DNA of 64,000 nt from Nitrospirota bacterium. Its GTDB lineage: Bacteria; Nitrospirota; Leptospirillia; Leptospirillales; Leptospirillaceae. The translations under genes were made by a program, and so were the position numbers. Of the stretch, positions 18,414 to 28,795 are shown piece by piece (the stretch's first letter is position 1; every line of letters begins with the position of its first letter). The stretch spans positions 1-64,000 of the forward strand of contig JAJZXW010000033.1 of the NCBI GenBank assembly GCA_021806225.1, written 5' to 3'. Below the pieces are notes generated by a model. That model ran no database searches, was not told the DNA's origin, and saw nothing but the letters and a program-made list of their open reading frames with translations.

Positions 18414-20501
18414 ATGGATATGACGGAATCGGGAGAGACAGGGCCGGAGGGAGCGGGCCGGGCAACCACACGAACGTGGGTGAGGGAGGCCGAACGCTCA
18501 GGAACGGCTCTCCGCGAGATGTTAGATCATCGCCGGGACGAGCTGGGACAGGCGATATCGCAAGCGATTTCCTGGTTGGTCTCCGCCCAGAACGAGAACG
18601 GATACTGGGTGGCTCCGCTTGAAGCCGATGCGACCATTCCGTCCGAATACCTTTTCCTTCATGAGTTTGTCGGCCGTCCGATGGATTCCGACCGGCGCCG
18701 CAAAATCGTCTCGGCGATCCTCTCCCTCCAGGGAAAGGAGGGGGGCTGGTCGCTTTTCAAGGAGGGTGACCCGGACATCAGCGCCACCGTCAAGGCTTAT
18801 CTGGCTCTCAAACTCTCAGGAGTCTCACCCGACGACCCGGTTCTTGTCCGGGCCCGTGACTGGGTTCTCTCTCAGGGCGGAGCGGGGCGGGTCAATGTCT
18901 TCACCCGAATCGCCCTGGCCATGTTCGGGCAGTACGACTGGGAAAAGGTTCCGGCGCTTCCGGCCGAGATGGTTCTCCTCCCGTCGTGGTTCCCCATCTC
19001 GATCTATTCTGTCTCCTACTGGTCGCGATCGGTTATCGTTCCGCTACTTTTTATTTATCATTTCCGTCCCCTCGTCACCCTTTCCCCCGAGAGAGGAATC
19101 CGGGAGCTCTTTGATCCGTCCCATCCGGATGGGGAGAGATTCTTGCCGTCGAAGAAGACTTTTTCCGCCAGGAATTTTTTCCTGAGGCTCGACACTCTCC
19201 TGCGATTCTGGAATCGCCATCCGATCCCCTTTCTCAGAAAAAAGGCCCTGAAGGCCGCCATGGAATGGATGATGCCGCGCCTTGCGGGGGAGGGCGGTCT
19301 CGGAGCCATTTATCCGGCAATGGCGAACAGCGCCGTTGCACTGCATCTTTCGGGATACAGCCTTTCCCACCCTCTCATGAAGCGGGTCCTTTCCTCGATC
19401 GATGACCTCGTTCTGTCAGAGGGGGACAGGCTCCTCGTCCAACCGTGTGTTTCTCCGATATGGGATACGGCCCTGGCATTAGGCGCGCTCGTCGAGGCCG
19501 GTCTGTCCCCCGAATCTCCGGCGGTGGACAGGGCCATGGAGTGGTTTGCCTCGCGGGAAGTCCATGTTGCGGGTGATTGGACGGAGCGCGTTCCCGACTG
19601 TGAGCCGGGAGGCTGGGCCTTTCAGTTTGAAAACGAATATTATCCGGATGTCGACGATACGGCCATGGTGCTTATGGGGATGGCCAAGATATTTCCCTAT
19701 CGTCCGGACCTGGCCTCCCGCATGGAGGGGGTTTTCAGCCGGGCCTGCCGATGGGTTGTGGCCATGCAGGGAACGGACGGGGGATGGGCGGCCTTCGACA
19801 AGGACAACGACATGGTGTTCCTGAACAATATCCCCTTTGCCGACCATGGGGCCCTCCTTGATCCAAGCACGGCGGACTTGACGGGACGGGTCCTGGAACT
19901 TCTCGGATCCTTGGGATACGGTCCCGATTTTCCTCCCGCCGCGCGTGCCCTCCGCTATCTCCGGCGGGAGCAGGAAGAGGACGGTTCCTGGTTCGGGCGG
20001 TGGGGGGTCAACTATATCTACGGGACATGGTCGGTCATCGCCGGGCTCAAGAGTGTCGGGGTCGGCATGGATGAGCCCTGGGTCGTCCGGGCCATGGCCT
20101 ATCTGCTCGACCGTCAGAATCCAGACGGAGGCTGGGGAGAGGATTGTCTTTCCTATGCGACCGCAGAATTCTCGGGACGGGGGGGCTCGACTCCCTCCCA
20201 GACCGCCTGGGCCCTCATCTCCCTTCTTCATGGAGGATATTGCGACCACCCTTCCGTCGAAAAAGGGATTCTCTACCTGCTCTCACGGATAGGTAAGGAC
20301 GGGACATGGGAGGAGGAGCTCTTCACGGGAACGGGATTCCCCCGGGTCTTCTACCTTCGCTATCATATGTATCGCCATTATTTTCCCCTTTGGGCCCTTT
20401 CCCTCTACCGCAACCTGAAGAAAAACGGAAAAGCTCTGGGCCATGAGCGGGTGGCCTCCTGGAAGCTCTCCCCATACGCACCCATTCGAAACAGTGCCTG
20501 A
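18414..20501 (+). CDS. shc: Squalene-hopene cyclase
   Basis: DxDD motif (PDVDDTAM), QW repeats (GGWAAFDKDND, GSWFGRWGVNYIYGTW). Confidence 0.97.
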   Translation: MDMTESGETGPEGAGRATTRTWVREAERSGTALREMLDHRRDELGQAISQAISWLVSAQNENGYWVAPLEADATIPSEYLFLHEFVGRPMDSDRRRKIVSAILSLQGKEGGWSLFKEGDPDISATVKAYLALKLSGVSPDDPVLVRARDWVLSQGGAGRVNVFTRIALAMFGQYDWEKVPALPAEMVLLPSWFPISIYSVSYWSRSVIVPLLFIYHFRPLVTLSPERGIRELFDPSHPDGERFLPSKKTFSARNFFLRLDTLLRFWNRHPIPFLRKKALKAAMEWMMPRLAGEGGLGAIYPAMANSAVALHLSGYSLSHPLMKRVLSSIDDLVLSEGDRLLVQPCVSPIWDTALALGALVEAGLSPESPAVDRAMEWFASREVHVAGDWTERVPDCEPGGWAFQFENEYYPDVDDTAMVLMGMAKIFPYRPDLASRMEGVFSRACRWVVAMQGTDGGWAAFDKDNDMVFLNNIPFADHGALLDPSTADLTGRVLELLGSLGYGPDFPPAARALRYLRREQEEDGSWFGRWGVNYIYGTWSVIAGLKSVGVGMDEPWVVRAMAYLLDRQNPDGGWGEDCLSYATAEFSGRGGSTPSQTAWALISLLHGGYCDHPSVEKGILYLLSRIGKDGTWEEELFTGTGFPRVFYLRYHMYRHYFPLWALSLYRNLKKNGKALGHERVASWKLSPYAPIRNSA

Positions 20502-21270
20502 GATCCCCGGCCTCTCCTTTCGTCGCCTGCTAGTCGTCACGGCGCTCAGGGATGAGGCGTTGGCATTCAGCCGGGGAGGCGGCTCCCTTTGCCGACCGAT
20601 GTCCCTCCTTCAGGCCGAGAGGGATCTTCGGGATCAGGATCCGGCCAGACGGGTCTTCATCCCTGTCGTCTACCTCGGACCGGGCACGCGGGGTGTCGAG
20701 AATCTGGAAAGACTTCTCGCCGTGGCTGAGATGGGCCCGATTCTTTTTTGCGGATTCGCGGGAGGGCTTTCTCCGGAGGTCATTGCCGGGGAAATCCTTG
20801 TTGCCAGAGGAGTCCTGAGGCCAGGGGAGAGCCCCAATCCCGTTCCGGTTCCGGACCTCCTGTCATCCCGCTATCGCGAAGGGATAGTTGTGACCGTCGA
20901 CCGCCCCGTCTCGACGCCCCATGAAAAGGCCTGCCTTCGCGAGAAGACCGGGGGGGATGTCGTGGACATGGAAAGTGCGGGCTGGCTGTCCCTCGCCGCA
21001 AGCCGCGGCATTCCGGCCTGGGCGGTCAGGGTTGTATCGGATGCATGGGAGGAGACGCTTCCTCCCGAAGCGATGTCCTTTGTGGACTTCTGGGGGGAGA
21101 CATCGACCGCCGGAATCTTGCGTTCCATCCTCTTCCGACCTGCGATTCTTATTTCCATTGCCCGACTTTTGCCGGGGATCCTCAGGGCCCAGGCAGGGCT
21201 CCGTGAACTGGGAAAAAGGGTCTCTTGCGAATACGGTCCCGGAATCCTTCCGGACAGGGGGCTTCGGTGA
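20494..21270 (+). CDS. hpnG: Hopanoid-associated phosphorylase (nucleoside phosphorylase superfamily), HpnG-like
   Basis: VTALRDEALAF, DMESAGWLSLAASRGIPAWAVRVVSD; GTG start overlaps the shc stop. Confidence 0.8.
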   Translation: MPEIPGLSFRRLLVVTALRDEALAFSRGGGSLCRPMSLLQAERDLRDQDPARRVFIPVVYLGPGTRGVENLERLLAVAEMGPILFCGFAGGLSPEVIAGEILVARGVLRPGESPNPVPVPDLLSSRYREGIVVTVDRPVSTPHEKACLREKTGGDVVDMESAGWLSLAASRGIPAWAVRVVSDAWEETLPPEAMSFVDFWGETSTAGILRSILFRPAILISIARLLPGILRAQAGLRELGKRVSCEYGPGILPDRGLR

Positions 21271-22631
21271 GCCCCAGTTTGAACCGAAGAGCCTTCTGGC
21301 GGGGTGAGCGACTCGGGTTGATGCTGGCGCTCGGTTCGCTGTTCCTTCCTGTAGCCTTGCCAGCCTGGGGTGGGCCTGTCACCCCCGGGATCCCGCCAGC
21401 TCCGGTCGCAACCTCTCTCGGACCCCAGGGACTCCCCTTTCCCACCCTTCCCATTGGGTCTCCCCCCCCCTTCAGCTACAGCACCCCGTTCGACAATACC
21501 GTCGTTGTTCCCCTTCCGGCGATAGGAGATTCCTACAATGCGGGGGTAACCTACGGCACGATCGTTCCGATCCTCTATGCGAAGCCTTCCGGGCGGATCA
21601 CCTCGATCTTTGCTCCGTCCGTCATGTACAACTCCTACATGGGGCTGGAGTCGGGTTTCCGGTATTACCGGTATTACAAGGGCAATCTCAAGCGGTGGCA
21701 TGTGATCGCCATCCAGTCGAACTCCATCATGAATTTCTACGAGTTCCACTACCGGGATCTCTCTATGGACAATGGCCGCTACATCGTCGACATAAGGGTG
21801 AAGGACTTCAAGAATCCAACGGCTCGGTTCTACGGGATCGGACCGACCTCCTCCTTCTCGGACCAGTCGAATTTTACCCTTGCCACCACCTCGGTTCACG
21901 GGACCTTTGGGGAAAACTTCGACGACCAGAAAATCCGGGTCTGGTTCATGGAGCGCTACCGGAGCTATGGCGCCTCTCCGGGCCAGGTTCCGGAAATGCC
22001 CTACACGGGGCTTCTCTTTCCGGATGCGCCGGGATTTGCGACCGGGGCCCAGATCCTGACCCATCGGGTCAATGCCACTTACGATACCCGTGACAATCAT
22101 CTGATTCCGTCTTCCGGGACCTATGCCAGGATTTTCGCGGAGCTCGACAACAACATGACTCCGGGGCAGGGGAGCATCTTCGACCGGTTTGACGCCGAGT
22201 ACAAGTTCTGGCTGACCCACGGAAGAAACGACCAGGATATCCTTGCGATCCGGGCCATGATCAACTTGATGAACGGGCCGAACATCCCTTTTTACGCCAT
22301 GAGCATGTTGGGAGGCGCCTATACGCTCGAAGGATTCGGGACCGGCCGCTTCTATGATTACGACGCCTCCCTGTTCAATATCGAAGAGCGGATCGCCGCT
22401 TTCGACATGAATCTCTTCAACGTGGAGTCCGAGTGGCAGATCGCCCCGTTTCTGGGGATCGGGGAAGTTTTCAGGGACGCTAGCCAGGTCACCCAATGGG
22501 GAAACTACGCCGTCAATCCGGGAGTCGGCTTCCGGGCCCTGGTCAAACCCAATGTCGTGGGGCGTCTCGACATCGGCTATTCGACCGAGGCTGGGGCCGT
22601 CACATATGTTGGGATCGGTTTCCCTTTTTGA
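21267..22631 (+). CDS. Outer-membrane Omp85/BamA-type surface antigen
   Basis: Signal peptide; beta-barrel pattern with HRVNATYDTRDNHLIPSSGTYARIFAEL and a C-terminal aromatic residue (VGIGFPF). Confidence 0.8.
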   Translation: MSPSLNRRAFWRGERLGLMLALGSLFLPVALPAWGGPVTPGIPPAPVATSLGPQGLPFPTLPIGSPPPFSYSTPFDNTVVVPLPAIGDSYNAGVTYGTIVPILYAKPSGRITSIFAPSVMYNSYMGLESGFRYYRYYKGNLKRWHVIAIQSNSIMNFYEFHYRDLSMDNGRYIVDIRVKDFKNPTARFYGIGPTSSFSDQSNFTLATTSVHGTFGENFDDQKIRVWFMERYRSYGASPGQVPEMPYTGLLFPDAPGFATGAQILTHRVNATYDTRDNHLIPSSGTYARIFAELDNNMTPGQGSIFDRFDAEYKFWLTHGRNDQDILAIRAMINLMNGPNIPFYAMSMLGGAYTLEGFGTGRFYDYDASLFNIEERIAAFDMNLFNVESEWQIAPFLGIGEVFRDASQVTQWGNYAVNPGVGFRALVKPNVVGRLDIGYSTEAGAVTYVGIGFPF

Positions 22632-23445
22632 CCAGACGGAGATACCGATCTCGGGCTTCGATGACCGTTGACCGATCTGGCTTTCCCTCGGCATGAAGGA
22701 AGGTCGATGGCTGGCGGTCCGAAAAAAAACATAAGGGGATGGATGCGGGGAGGATAAGAAGATCGATGGGGGCTCCGACCACCATTTCGGCCAGAAGATC
22801 CACCGAGCTGATTTGTCGATGCCAGTGCAGGGCGCTGGCCGGGCGGTTGAAAAGACATCGCAGAAGCCCTCCCCGGACAGCGTCTCCCCGATGCTCAAGA
22901 TCGCCGGAGGGGGAGGGGACATAACGTCTTATACGATATCCGGTTTCCCTGAAAAAGCCGGTGTATCGGGTGACGTGCAGTGCTCCTTTTTTGTCGAACC
23001 AGGCGACTTCGTTTTCTCTGTAAAGATGGTGGCCGAGGGTGAACCGTGGATCGTTCCACTCGAAGCCCATGGTCCGGAGGACCCGGACCATCCGGGGGTG
23101 TTCCGGGCCTCCCTGGGGGAGGGTCTCGGGAAGACGGATCAGGGCCCTGTCCAAAACGGTCTGATCGGAAATCGGGACGGGTGCGCTTTGGCAGGAGGAG
23201 AGCAGAAGAATCGCCAGCCCTGCCAACGCCGACAGGCGCCTTCTGCCGGAATCAGCGTCCCGGGGAATCCGGGCCGGCGTCGGGGGAATGAACTTGTCGG
23301 AAATCGGGTCGATGGGAGGCGGCCTCCGAAGTTCGTTTGAGCTTTTCCGGAGGTGTGTCAGAGTCACTTCCGTGGATGCGCTGTCTGACATCCTGCCATC
23401 GGAGGCAGGACCTGTCAACAAGGAATTGCCTGTCAGGAAAGCCAA
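22600..23445 (-). CDS. Putative lipoprotein, hypothetical
   Basis: Lipobox-like LAGLAILLLSSC; start uncertain. Confidence 0.55.
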   Translation of the reverse strand: MAFLTGNSLLTGPASDGRMSDSASTEVTLTHLRKSSNELRRPPPIDPISDKFIPPTPARIPRDADSGRRRLSALAGLAILLLSSCQSAPVPISDQTVLDRALIRLPETLPQGGPEHPRMVRVLRTMGFEWNDPRFTLGHHLYRENEVAWFDKKGALHVTRYTGFFRETGYRIRRYVPSPSGDLEHRGDAVRGGLLRCLFNRPASALHWHRQISSVDLLAEMVVGAPIDLLILPASIPLCFFSDRQPSTFLHAEGKPDRSTVIEARDRYLRLVKKGNRSQHM

Positions 23446-23623
23446 AGGGTTCCGGTCGGAACCGCTGATCCCGACGGAAATGGGGCCTTCATGTTGCCCC
23501 GCAGGGCTCCAGCCCGCTTCGTTCAGACGCGTCCTCTGGGGTGCTCTCCGTCAGGATTCATCATCCGATTTTTCGAGGATCGGTCCATGGACAATTCTGT
23601 CAGGTTCATGGCATGATTGGATC

Positions 23624-24670
23624 ATGAGTCTTCCATCTTCCCGATCCCTCTCGCTTGTGACGGGAGCCACGGGTTTCGTCGGCTCCTGGGTGGCATCCCT
23701 TCTTGTCGAAAATGGGGATCGGATCCGCTGTCTGCGACGCAAGGGGTCTGCAACCTCCAACCTGCCACCGGAGGGCCATGCGGTCTCCTGGACCGAAGGC
23801 GACCTGCTCGACCCTCCCTCGCTCGATCGGGCCCTGGAGGGTGTCTCCACGCTCTACCATGTTGCGGCGGATTACCGACTCTGGTCTCCGAAGCGGGGGG
23901 AGATCCTTCATTCCAACGTCTCGGGGACCAGGAACATTCTCGAGGCCGCGATTCGGGCCGGCGTGTCTCGCGTCGTCTATTGCAGCAGTGTTGCCGCCCT
24001 CGGGGCACGCACCGACGGAATTCCGATCGACGAAGCCATGGCTGTCGATAGACAATCCCTCGTGGGTGAGTATAAAATTTCCAAGTATGAAGCCGAACAG
24101 GTGGCCCTCAGTTACGCGGACCGCCTTTCGCTTGTGGTCGTGAATCCGTCGGCGCCGATCGGCGGCCGGGACATCAAGCCCACACCGACGGGTCGGATTG
24201 TTCTCGACTACCTCAAGGGGCGCATGAAGGCCTCCATACACACCGGACTCAATGTGGTCCATGTCAGGGATGTGGCGATGGGCCACCTTTTGGCCGCGCG
24301 CCATGGCACCCGGGGTGAAAAATACATCTTGGCCGGACGGAACATGACGCTTCTCGAGGTCTTCCGGACATTGGAGGCAGTGACAGGCATTCCTGCCCCC
24401 ACGGTTGTCGTTCCCCGGGGCGTCGTTCTTCCGCTGGCCTTTCTGTCTGAGGGCTTATCGCGTCTGACCGGCCGGGAGCCCATGATTCCCCTCGAGGGGG
24501 TTCGCATGGCGAAAAAACTCATGTATTATGATGGAAGTCGGGCCGTGCGCGAGTTGGGACTCGTCACGACCCCGGTGGAGGAGGCCTTCCGGGATGCCGT
24601 TCGTTATTACGCCTCCTCCGGATACCTGGACACCGCTTTGTCCGAAAGGCTTCTTGGCCGTATTGCCTGA
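23624..24670 (+). CDS. hpnA: Hopanoid-associated NAD-dependent epimerase/dehydratase (HpnA)
   Basis: VTGATGFVGSWVASLL, YHVAADYRLW, YKISKYEAEQVAL; context. Confidence 0.92.
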   Translation: MSLPSSRSLSLVTGATGFVGSWVASLLVENGDRIRCLRRKGSATSNLPPEGHAVSWTEGDLLDPPSLDRALEGVSTLYHVAADYRLWSPKRGEILHSNVSGTRNILEAAIRAGVSRVVYCSSVAALGARTDGIPIDEAMAVDRQSLVGEYKISKYEAEQVALSYADRLSLVVVNPSAPIGGRDIKPTPTGRIVLDYLKGRMKASIHTGLNVVHVRDVAMGHLLAARHGTRGEKYILAGRNMTLLEVFRTLEAVTGIPAPTVVVPRGVVLPLAFLSEGLSRLTGREPMIPLEGVRMAKKLMYYDGSRAVRELGLVTTPVEEAFRDAVRYYASSGYLDTALSERLLGRIA

Positions 24671-24755
24671 ACTTCCGGAGCATCCGGCGTTTTGCCGGTG
24701 CTGTCTTTATCCGTAACGCCTTGTCTCTTTGTTAAAATATGATATGGAGGATCGA

Positions 24756-25664
24756 ATGGAAATATTTCTGACGGAATACGCAGGAGTGTGCGTCGGTGTG
24801 AAAAGGGCGATCAAGATGGCGCATCGGACCGCGGAGGAATCGGCCGGTCCCATCTTCGTTCTGCACGAGATCGTTCACAATACCCATGTTGTCAACGATC
24901 TGGCCAACCGGGGCGTCCATTCCGTGGAGGATGTTTCTGAGGTTCAGGGGGGGACGCTGATCATCAGCGCCCATGGAGTTTCCCCGAGCGTCATCCATGA
25001 GGCGAAATCCCGGAATCTCGACGTGGTGGACACCACCTGTCCCCTTGTCTCGAAGATCCACCGGATCGTCAAGGCTCTGGCGGACAAGAACTATACCATC
25101 CTTCTCCTAGGCGAGAAGAGCCACGACGAGGTGATGGGGGTTCAGGGCCATGCGGAGAACCATATTCATATTTTTCACCGCAAGGAGGAGATCCCGGGAC
25201 TTCCCCTGACCGATGGGCCTGTGGCGCTCGTTTCCCAGACGACCCAGTCGATCAAGTATTTCGACGAGATCCTCGAGCTTCTTCTCAAGCGGTATCCCCA
25301 GCTCGAAGTCCACAACACGATCTGCGACGCCACTGAGAAGCGCCAGACTTCGGCTTTGGCCATCGCGGGAAACATGGATGTCATGATTACGGTCGGCTCA
25401 ATGAGTTCAGCCAACTCCCGCCGCCTGCAGGAAGTTGCCGGAGGACTCTGCAAAGCGTCCTATCTTGTTGATCAGGCCGCTGAAGTCCAGGACGGTTGGT
25501 TTTTGGGAGGCGAGCGGGTCGGCGTGACCGCCGGGGCCTCCACTCCCGACTACCTGATCGAGGATGTCATTCAGAAGCTCAAGGAAATTTCCGTAAACAA
25601 AGGATATTCTCCATCGGTCATCCGGAACGAGTCTGCCGAGGAAGAGTTCATCGAGGTTCACTGA
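24756..25664 (+). CDS. ispH: 4-hydroxy-3-methylbut-2-enyl diphosphate reductase
   Basis: CVGVKRAIKMA, HEIVHNTHVVNDL, SAHGVSPSV, DTTCPLVSKIH, GVTAGASTPDYLI. Confidence 0.97.
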   Translation: MEIFLTEYAGVCVGVKRAIKMAHRTAEESAGPIFVLHEIVHNTHVVNDLANRGVHSVEDVSEVQGGTLIISAHGVSPSVIHEAKSRNLDVVDTTCPLVSKIHRIVKALADKNYTILLLGEKSHDEVMGVQGHAENHIHIFHRKEEIPGLPLTDGPVALVSQTTQSIKYFDEILELLLKRYPQLEVHNTICDATEKRQTSALAIAGNMDVMITVGSMSSANSRRLQEVAGGLCKASYLVDQAAEVQDGWFLGGERVGVTAGASTPDYLIEDVIQKLKEISVNKGYSPSVIRNESAEEEFIEVH

Positions 25665-25747
25665 CAATTTGACGGACGGATCTCCTGCTTAGATCGGATA
25701 ACGCCGTACGACAGCGGTTCGGACGGCCCTTGTCTTGAAAGGACGCC

Positions 25748-27190
25748 ATGGCGACGAAACGGACACTCTTTCTGAATCCCCCCTCTTTTGACGACTTCGA
25801 TGGAGGGGCGGGCGCGAGATACCAGGCGACCCGCGAGGTGCGTTCCTTCTGGTACCCTACCTGGCTGACATATCCGGCCGGCATGCTTGAAAATTCACTC
25901 GTCGTGGATGCCCCCGCCCAGAACATGGGCCGGGAGGAGACGCTCGGTCTCGCCAGATCTTTCGATATGGTCGTTCTGTATACCAGCACTCCCTCGCTCA
26001 AAAACGACATCGCCACCGCCCGCGGTCTCAAGGAGCGCAATCCCTCCATGCTTGTGGGATTCGTCGGCCCCCATCCCTCCGTCCTGCCTGAGCTGACGCT
26101 CAAGACCGACCCCGTGATCGACTTCGTCGTACGGGAAGAATTCGACTATGTCATTCCGGAGATAGCGAACGGAGCCCGTCTCGAGGACGTGGCTGGAATT
26201 CATTTTCGCAAGGACGGAGCCATTATCGGGAACCCGGATCGCCCGGTTATCGAGGATCTCGACGCCCTGCCCTTCGCCTCGAAGGTTTATGCGAGAGATC
26301 TGAAGATCGGCGACTATGAAATCCCCTGGATGAAGTTCCCCTACATCTCGATCTACACAGGGCGGGGTTGCGGGAGCAAATGCACCTTCTGTCTCTGGCC
26401 CCAGACCTTTTCGGGAAACGTCTATCGCGTCCGCTCTGTCGAGAATGTCCTGGAGGAGGTGGCCTACATCAAGAAGACCTTTCCCGGCATCAAGGAGCTC
26501 TTTTTCGATGACGACACCCTGACCGAATATCGGGACAGAACGCGAGAGCTGGCCCGTGGGCTCAAGTCCTTCAATCTGTCCTGGGGATGCAACTCGAAAG
26601 CCAATGTGGATTACGAGACCCTCCGCATCATGCGCGACTCGGGATGCCGGGTCATGGTTGTCGGGTACGAATCAGGAAACCAGCAGATCCTGAACAATGT
26701 CAAGAAGGGCATCCGCGTGGAACAGGCTGAAAAGTTCACGCAGGACGCCCACCAGTTGGGGATGACCATCCACGGGACATTTATGGTCGGCCTTCCCGGT
26801 GAAAGCACGGAGACGGTCGACGAAACCATCGCCTTCGCCAGCCGTCTCAATATCGAAACCCTTCAGGTCTCCCTGGCCTCTCCCTATCCCGGGACTCATT
26901 TTTACGAATATGCCAAGGAAAACGGGTACCTCGTCGATGCCGACATGGTGTCGGACGATGGTTTGCAGGCGGTTAACATCGCCTATCCCGAGATTTCGTC
27001 GCGGGAGATCTTCATGGCGGTTCCGAAATTCTACCGGCAATATTATTTCCGTCCGCGCTATGTCCTGAAGGTTTTGCGGCGGGCCCTCTTCAGTTATACC
27101 GAACTCAAGAAGACCGCCCGGGAGGCCCGGGAGTTCTTCCGTTTCATGGCTAAGCGGCGGGCCTCTGAAAAGGCCCACCAGACCATATGA
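25748..27190 (+). CDS. hpnJ: Hopanoid biosynthesis-associated radical SAM protein HpnJ
   Basis: Cobalamin-binding-like N-terminus, GRGCGSKCTFCLWPQTFSG; context. Confidence 0.93.
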   Translation: MATKRTLFLNPPSFDDFDGGAGARYQATREVRSFWYPTWLTYPAGMLENSLVVDAPAQNMGREETLGLARSFDMVVLYTSTPSLKNDIATARGLKERNPSMLVGFVGPHPSVLPELTLKTDPVIDFVVREEFDYVIPEIANGARLEDVAGIHFRKDGAIIGNPDRPVIEDLDALPFASKVYARDLKIGDYEIPWMKFPYISIYTGRGCGSKCTFCLWPQTFSGNVYRVRSVENVLEEVAYIKKTFPGIKELFFDDDTLTEYRDRTRELARGLKSFNLSWGCNSKANVDYETLRIMRDSGCRVMVVGYESGNQQILNNVKKGIRVEQAEKFTQDAHQLGMTIHGTFMVGLPGESTETVDETIAFASRLNIETLQVSLASPYPGTHFYEYAKENGYLVDADMVSDDGLQAVNIAYPEISSREIFMAVPKFYRQYYFRPRYVLKVLRRALFSYTELKKTAREAREFFRFMAKRRASEKAHQTI

Positions 27191-27206
27191 ACTCTTTCGG
27201 CTATCG

Positions 27207-28421
27207 ATGAATTCCGTCGGCATTCTCTCCATTGCCGGTGGTGTATCCCTCTGTATCGCTGCTACCGGCGTCTTTTTTGATGGCCTTTCCCTCTATGGAG
27301 CGGACCGTCTTCTGCGAAGCCGGAGGGAGGCATGGCTCCCCGACGGGGTACTCCCTCCGGTCCTGATGATCAAGCCCGTCCGGGGCCTCGACCATGGGGC
27401 CCGGGAAAACTACCTGTCCTTCATCAACCAGCGATACCCGAAATTCCGGGTCATCTTCACCGTAGACTCTCCCGATGATCCCGCCGTCTCCCTGATTCGG
27501 GAGCTTGAAGCCCTTCACCCCGAAAAGGTTTCTCTTGCCATCGTAGCGGAACGCTCTGGCGCGAACAAAAAAATGAACAAGGTCGCGGCTGTCGCCAGGG
27601 ACGTCACCGATCCCTTCATTCTATTGAACGACAGCGACATCCGGGTCGGCCCGGACTACCTTCGGGAGATTGTCCTGCCCATCCTGTCCGACCCCGATGT
27701 CGGCGCCGTGACCTGTCTTCAGCGGGGAACTCACGAGGGGGGATTTTCCTCAAGGGTGTCTGCCATGCTCCTGAACAGCGAAATGATTCCCCAGGGGCTT
27801 GTAGCCTATGTCCTGATGCCTCTGACCTATCTCTATGGCCCGACCATGCTCTTCCGGGGGGAGGCGATCCGCGCCATCGGCGGTTTTGATGTCATGAAGG
27901 ACTATCTGGCAGACGACTATCACCTCGGCCGACTGATCCACGAAAAAGGTTATCGCATCGTTCTGTCGCCGACACTGATCGATGCACATGTCCAGGACGA
28001 GCCACTGTCGGCGATTTTTTCCCATGAAATCCGGTGGGCACGAACCTATTCCAGCCTCAAGCCCCTCGGATACGGACTCTCCTTTTTCCTCAGACCCTTT
28101 CTTTTTGTCGTCCTGTCCATCGTGATGGGCATCCTCTCAGATCATCCGGCGGTCGCCATGGGAGCGCTCGGTCTTTACTTCCTCCATGTCGCACTGATCG
28201 CCTACCTGAGTCGCCAGTTTCTTGACCGACCGATGACCCACAAGGATGCGGGTGTCTGGTTCATGAGGGAGATTGTCTCCACCGTCGCCTATTTCGCGAG
28301 CTTCGGCCGGCGCATCATGTGGCGGGGGCATCGCTACCGGATCCTTCCGGGCGGGGCCCTGAAACCCCTCGATCTTCCTTCCTCCACGGGCGAATCCCTC
28401 TCGGGTCATCCCCAGCGCTGA
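27207..28421 (+). CDS. hpnI: Hopanoid biosynthesis-associated glycosyltransferase HpnI
   Basis: Family 2 glycosyltransferase: PVLMIKPVRGLD, FILLNDSDIRV, ADDYHLGRLI. Confidence 0.93.
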   Translation: MNSVGILSIAGGVSLCIAATGVFFDGLSLYGADRLLRSRREAWLPDGVLPPVLMIKPVRGLDHGARENYLSFINQRYPKFRVIFTVDSPDDPAVSLIRELEALHPEKVSLAIVAERSGANKKMNKVAAVARDVTDPFILLNDSDIRVGPDYLREIVLPILSDPDVGAVTCLQRGTHEGGFSSRVSAMLLNSEMIPQGLVAYVLMPLTYLYGPTMLFRGEAIRAIGGFDVMKDYLADDYHLGRLIHEKGYRIVLSPTLIDAHVQDEPLSAIFSHEIRWARTYSSLKPLGYGLSFFLRPFLFVVLSIVMGILSDHPAVAMGALGLYFLHVALIAYLSRQFLDRPMTHKDAGVWFMREIVSTVAYFASFGRRIMWRGHRYRILPGGALKPLDLPSSTGESLSGHPQR

Positions 28422-28792
28422 TGTTTTCCTATGGTGCACTGCTCCTTCTCTTTTTTCTGGCACTCCTCCTGGAAGACCTCGGATTCATCCTCCTCTCGCG
28501 GGGAATGAAGGCCACGAGAGCCGAAGAAGGAGTCGGCAGGATCCGGGCGATTCTCCGCCATCCCCAAGTGCTGTTGGGGGTCATTCTCCAGGCCCTCTAC
28601 TATATTCTTCTCCTGGGACTTCTTCGGGAATTGCCGGTGAGTCTTGTCGTTCCGATGACCGGATTCGGGTATGTGCTCACAGCCCTTCTCGCCCGCCTCT
28701 TTCTGCGGGAACAAGTCCCCCTGCTTCGATGGGGGGGAATCTCCCTGATCACGATCGGGGTGGCCCTCATTGCCCGTTCCGGAACCGGTTGA
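28421..28792 (+). CDS. Small EamA/DMT-type membrane protein
   Basis: Four predicted TM helices; PVSLVVPMTGFGYVLTALLARLFLREQVPLLRWGGI typical of EamA; ATG overlaps the hpnI stop. Confidence 0.75.
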   Translation: MFSYGALLLLFFLALLLEDLGFILLSRGMKATRAEEGVGRIRAILRHPQVLLGVILQALYYILLLGLLRELPVSLVVPMTGFGYVLTALLARLFLREQVPLLRWGGISLITIGVALIARSGTG

Positions 28793-28795
28793 ATC

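Noticed and set aside
20871-22922. Minus ORF of 683 aa
   Set aside because: Antisense to hpnG and the BamA-like gene; the + strand genes have clear family motifs.
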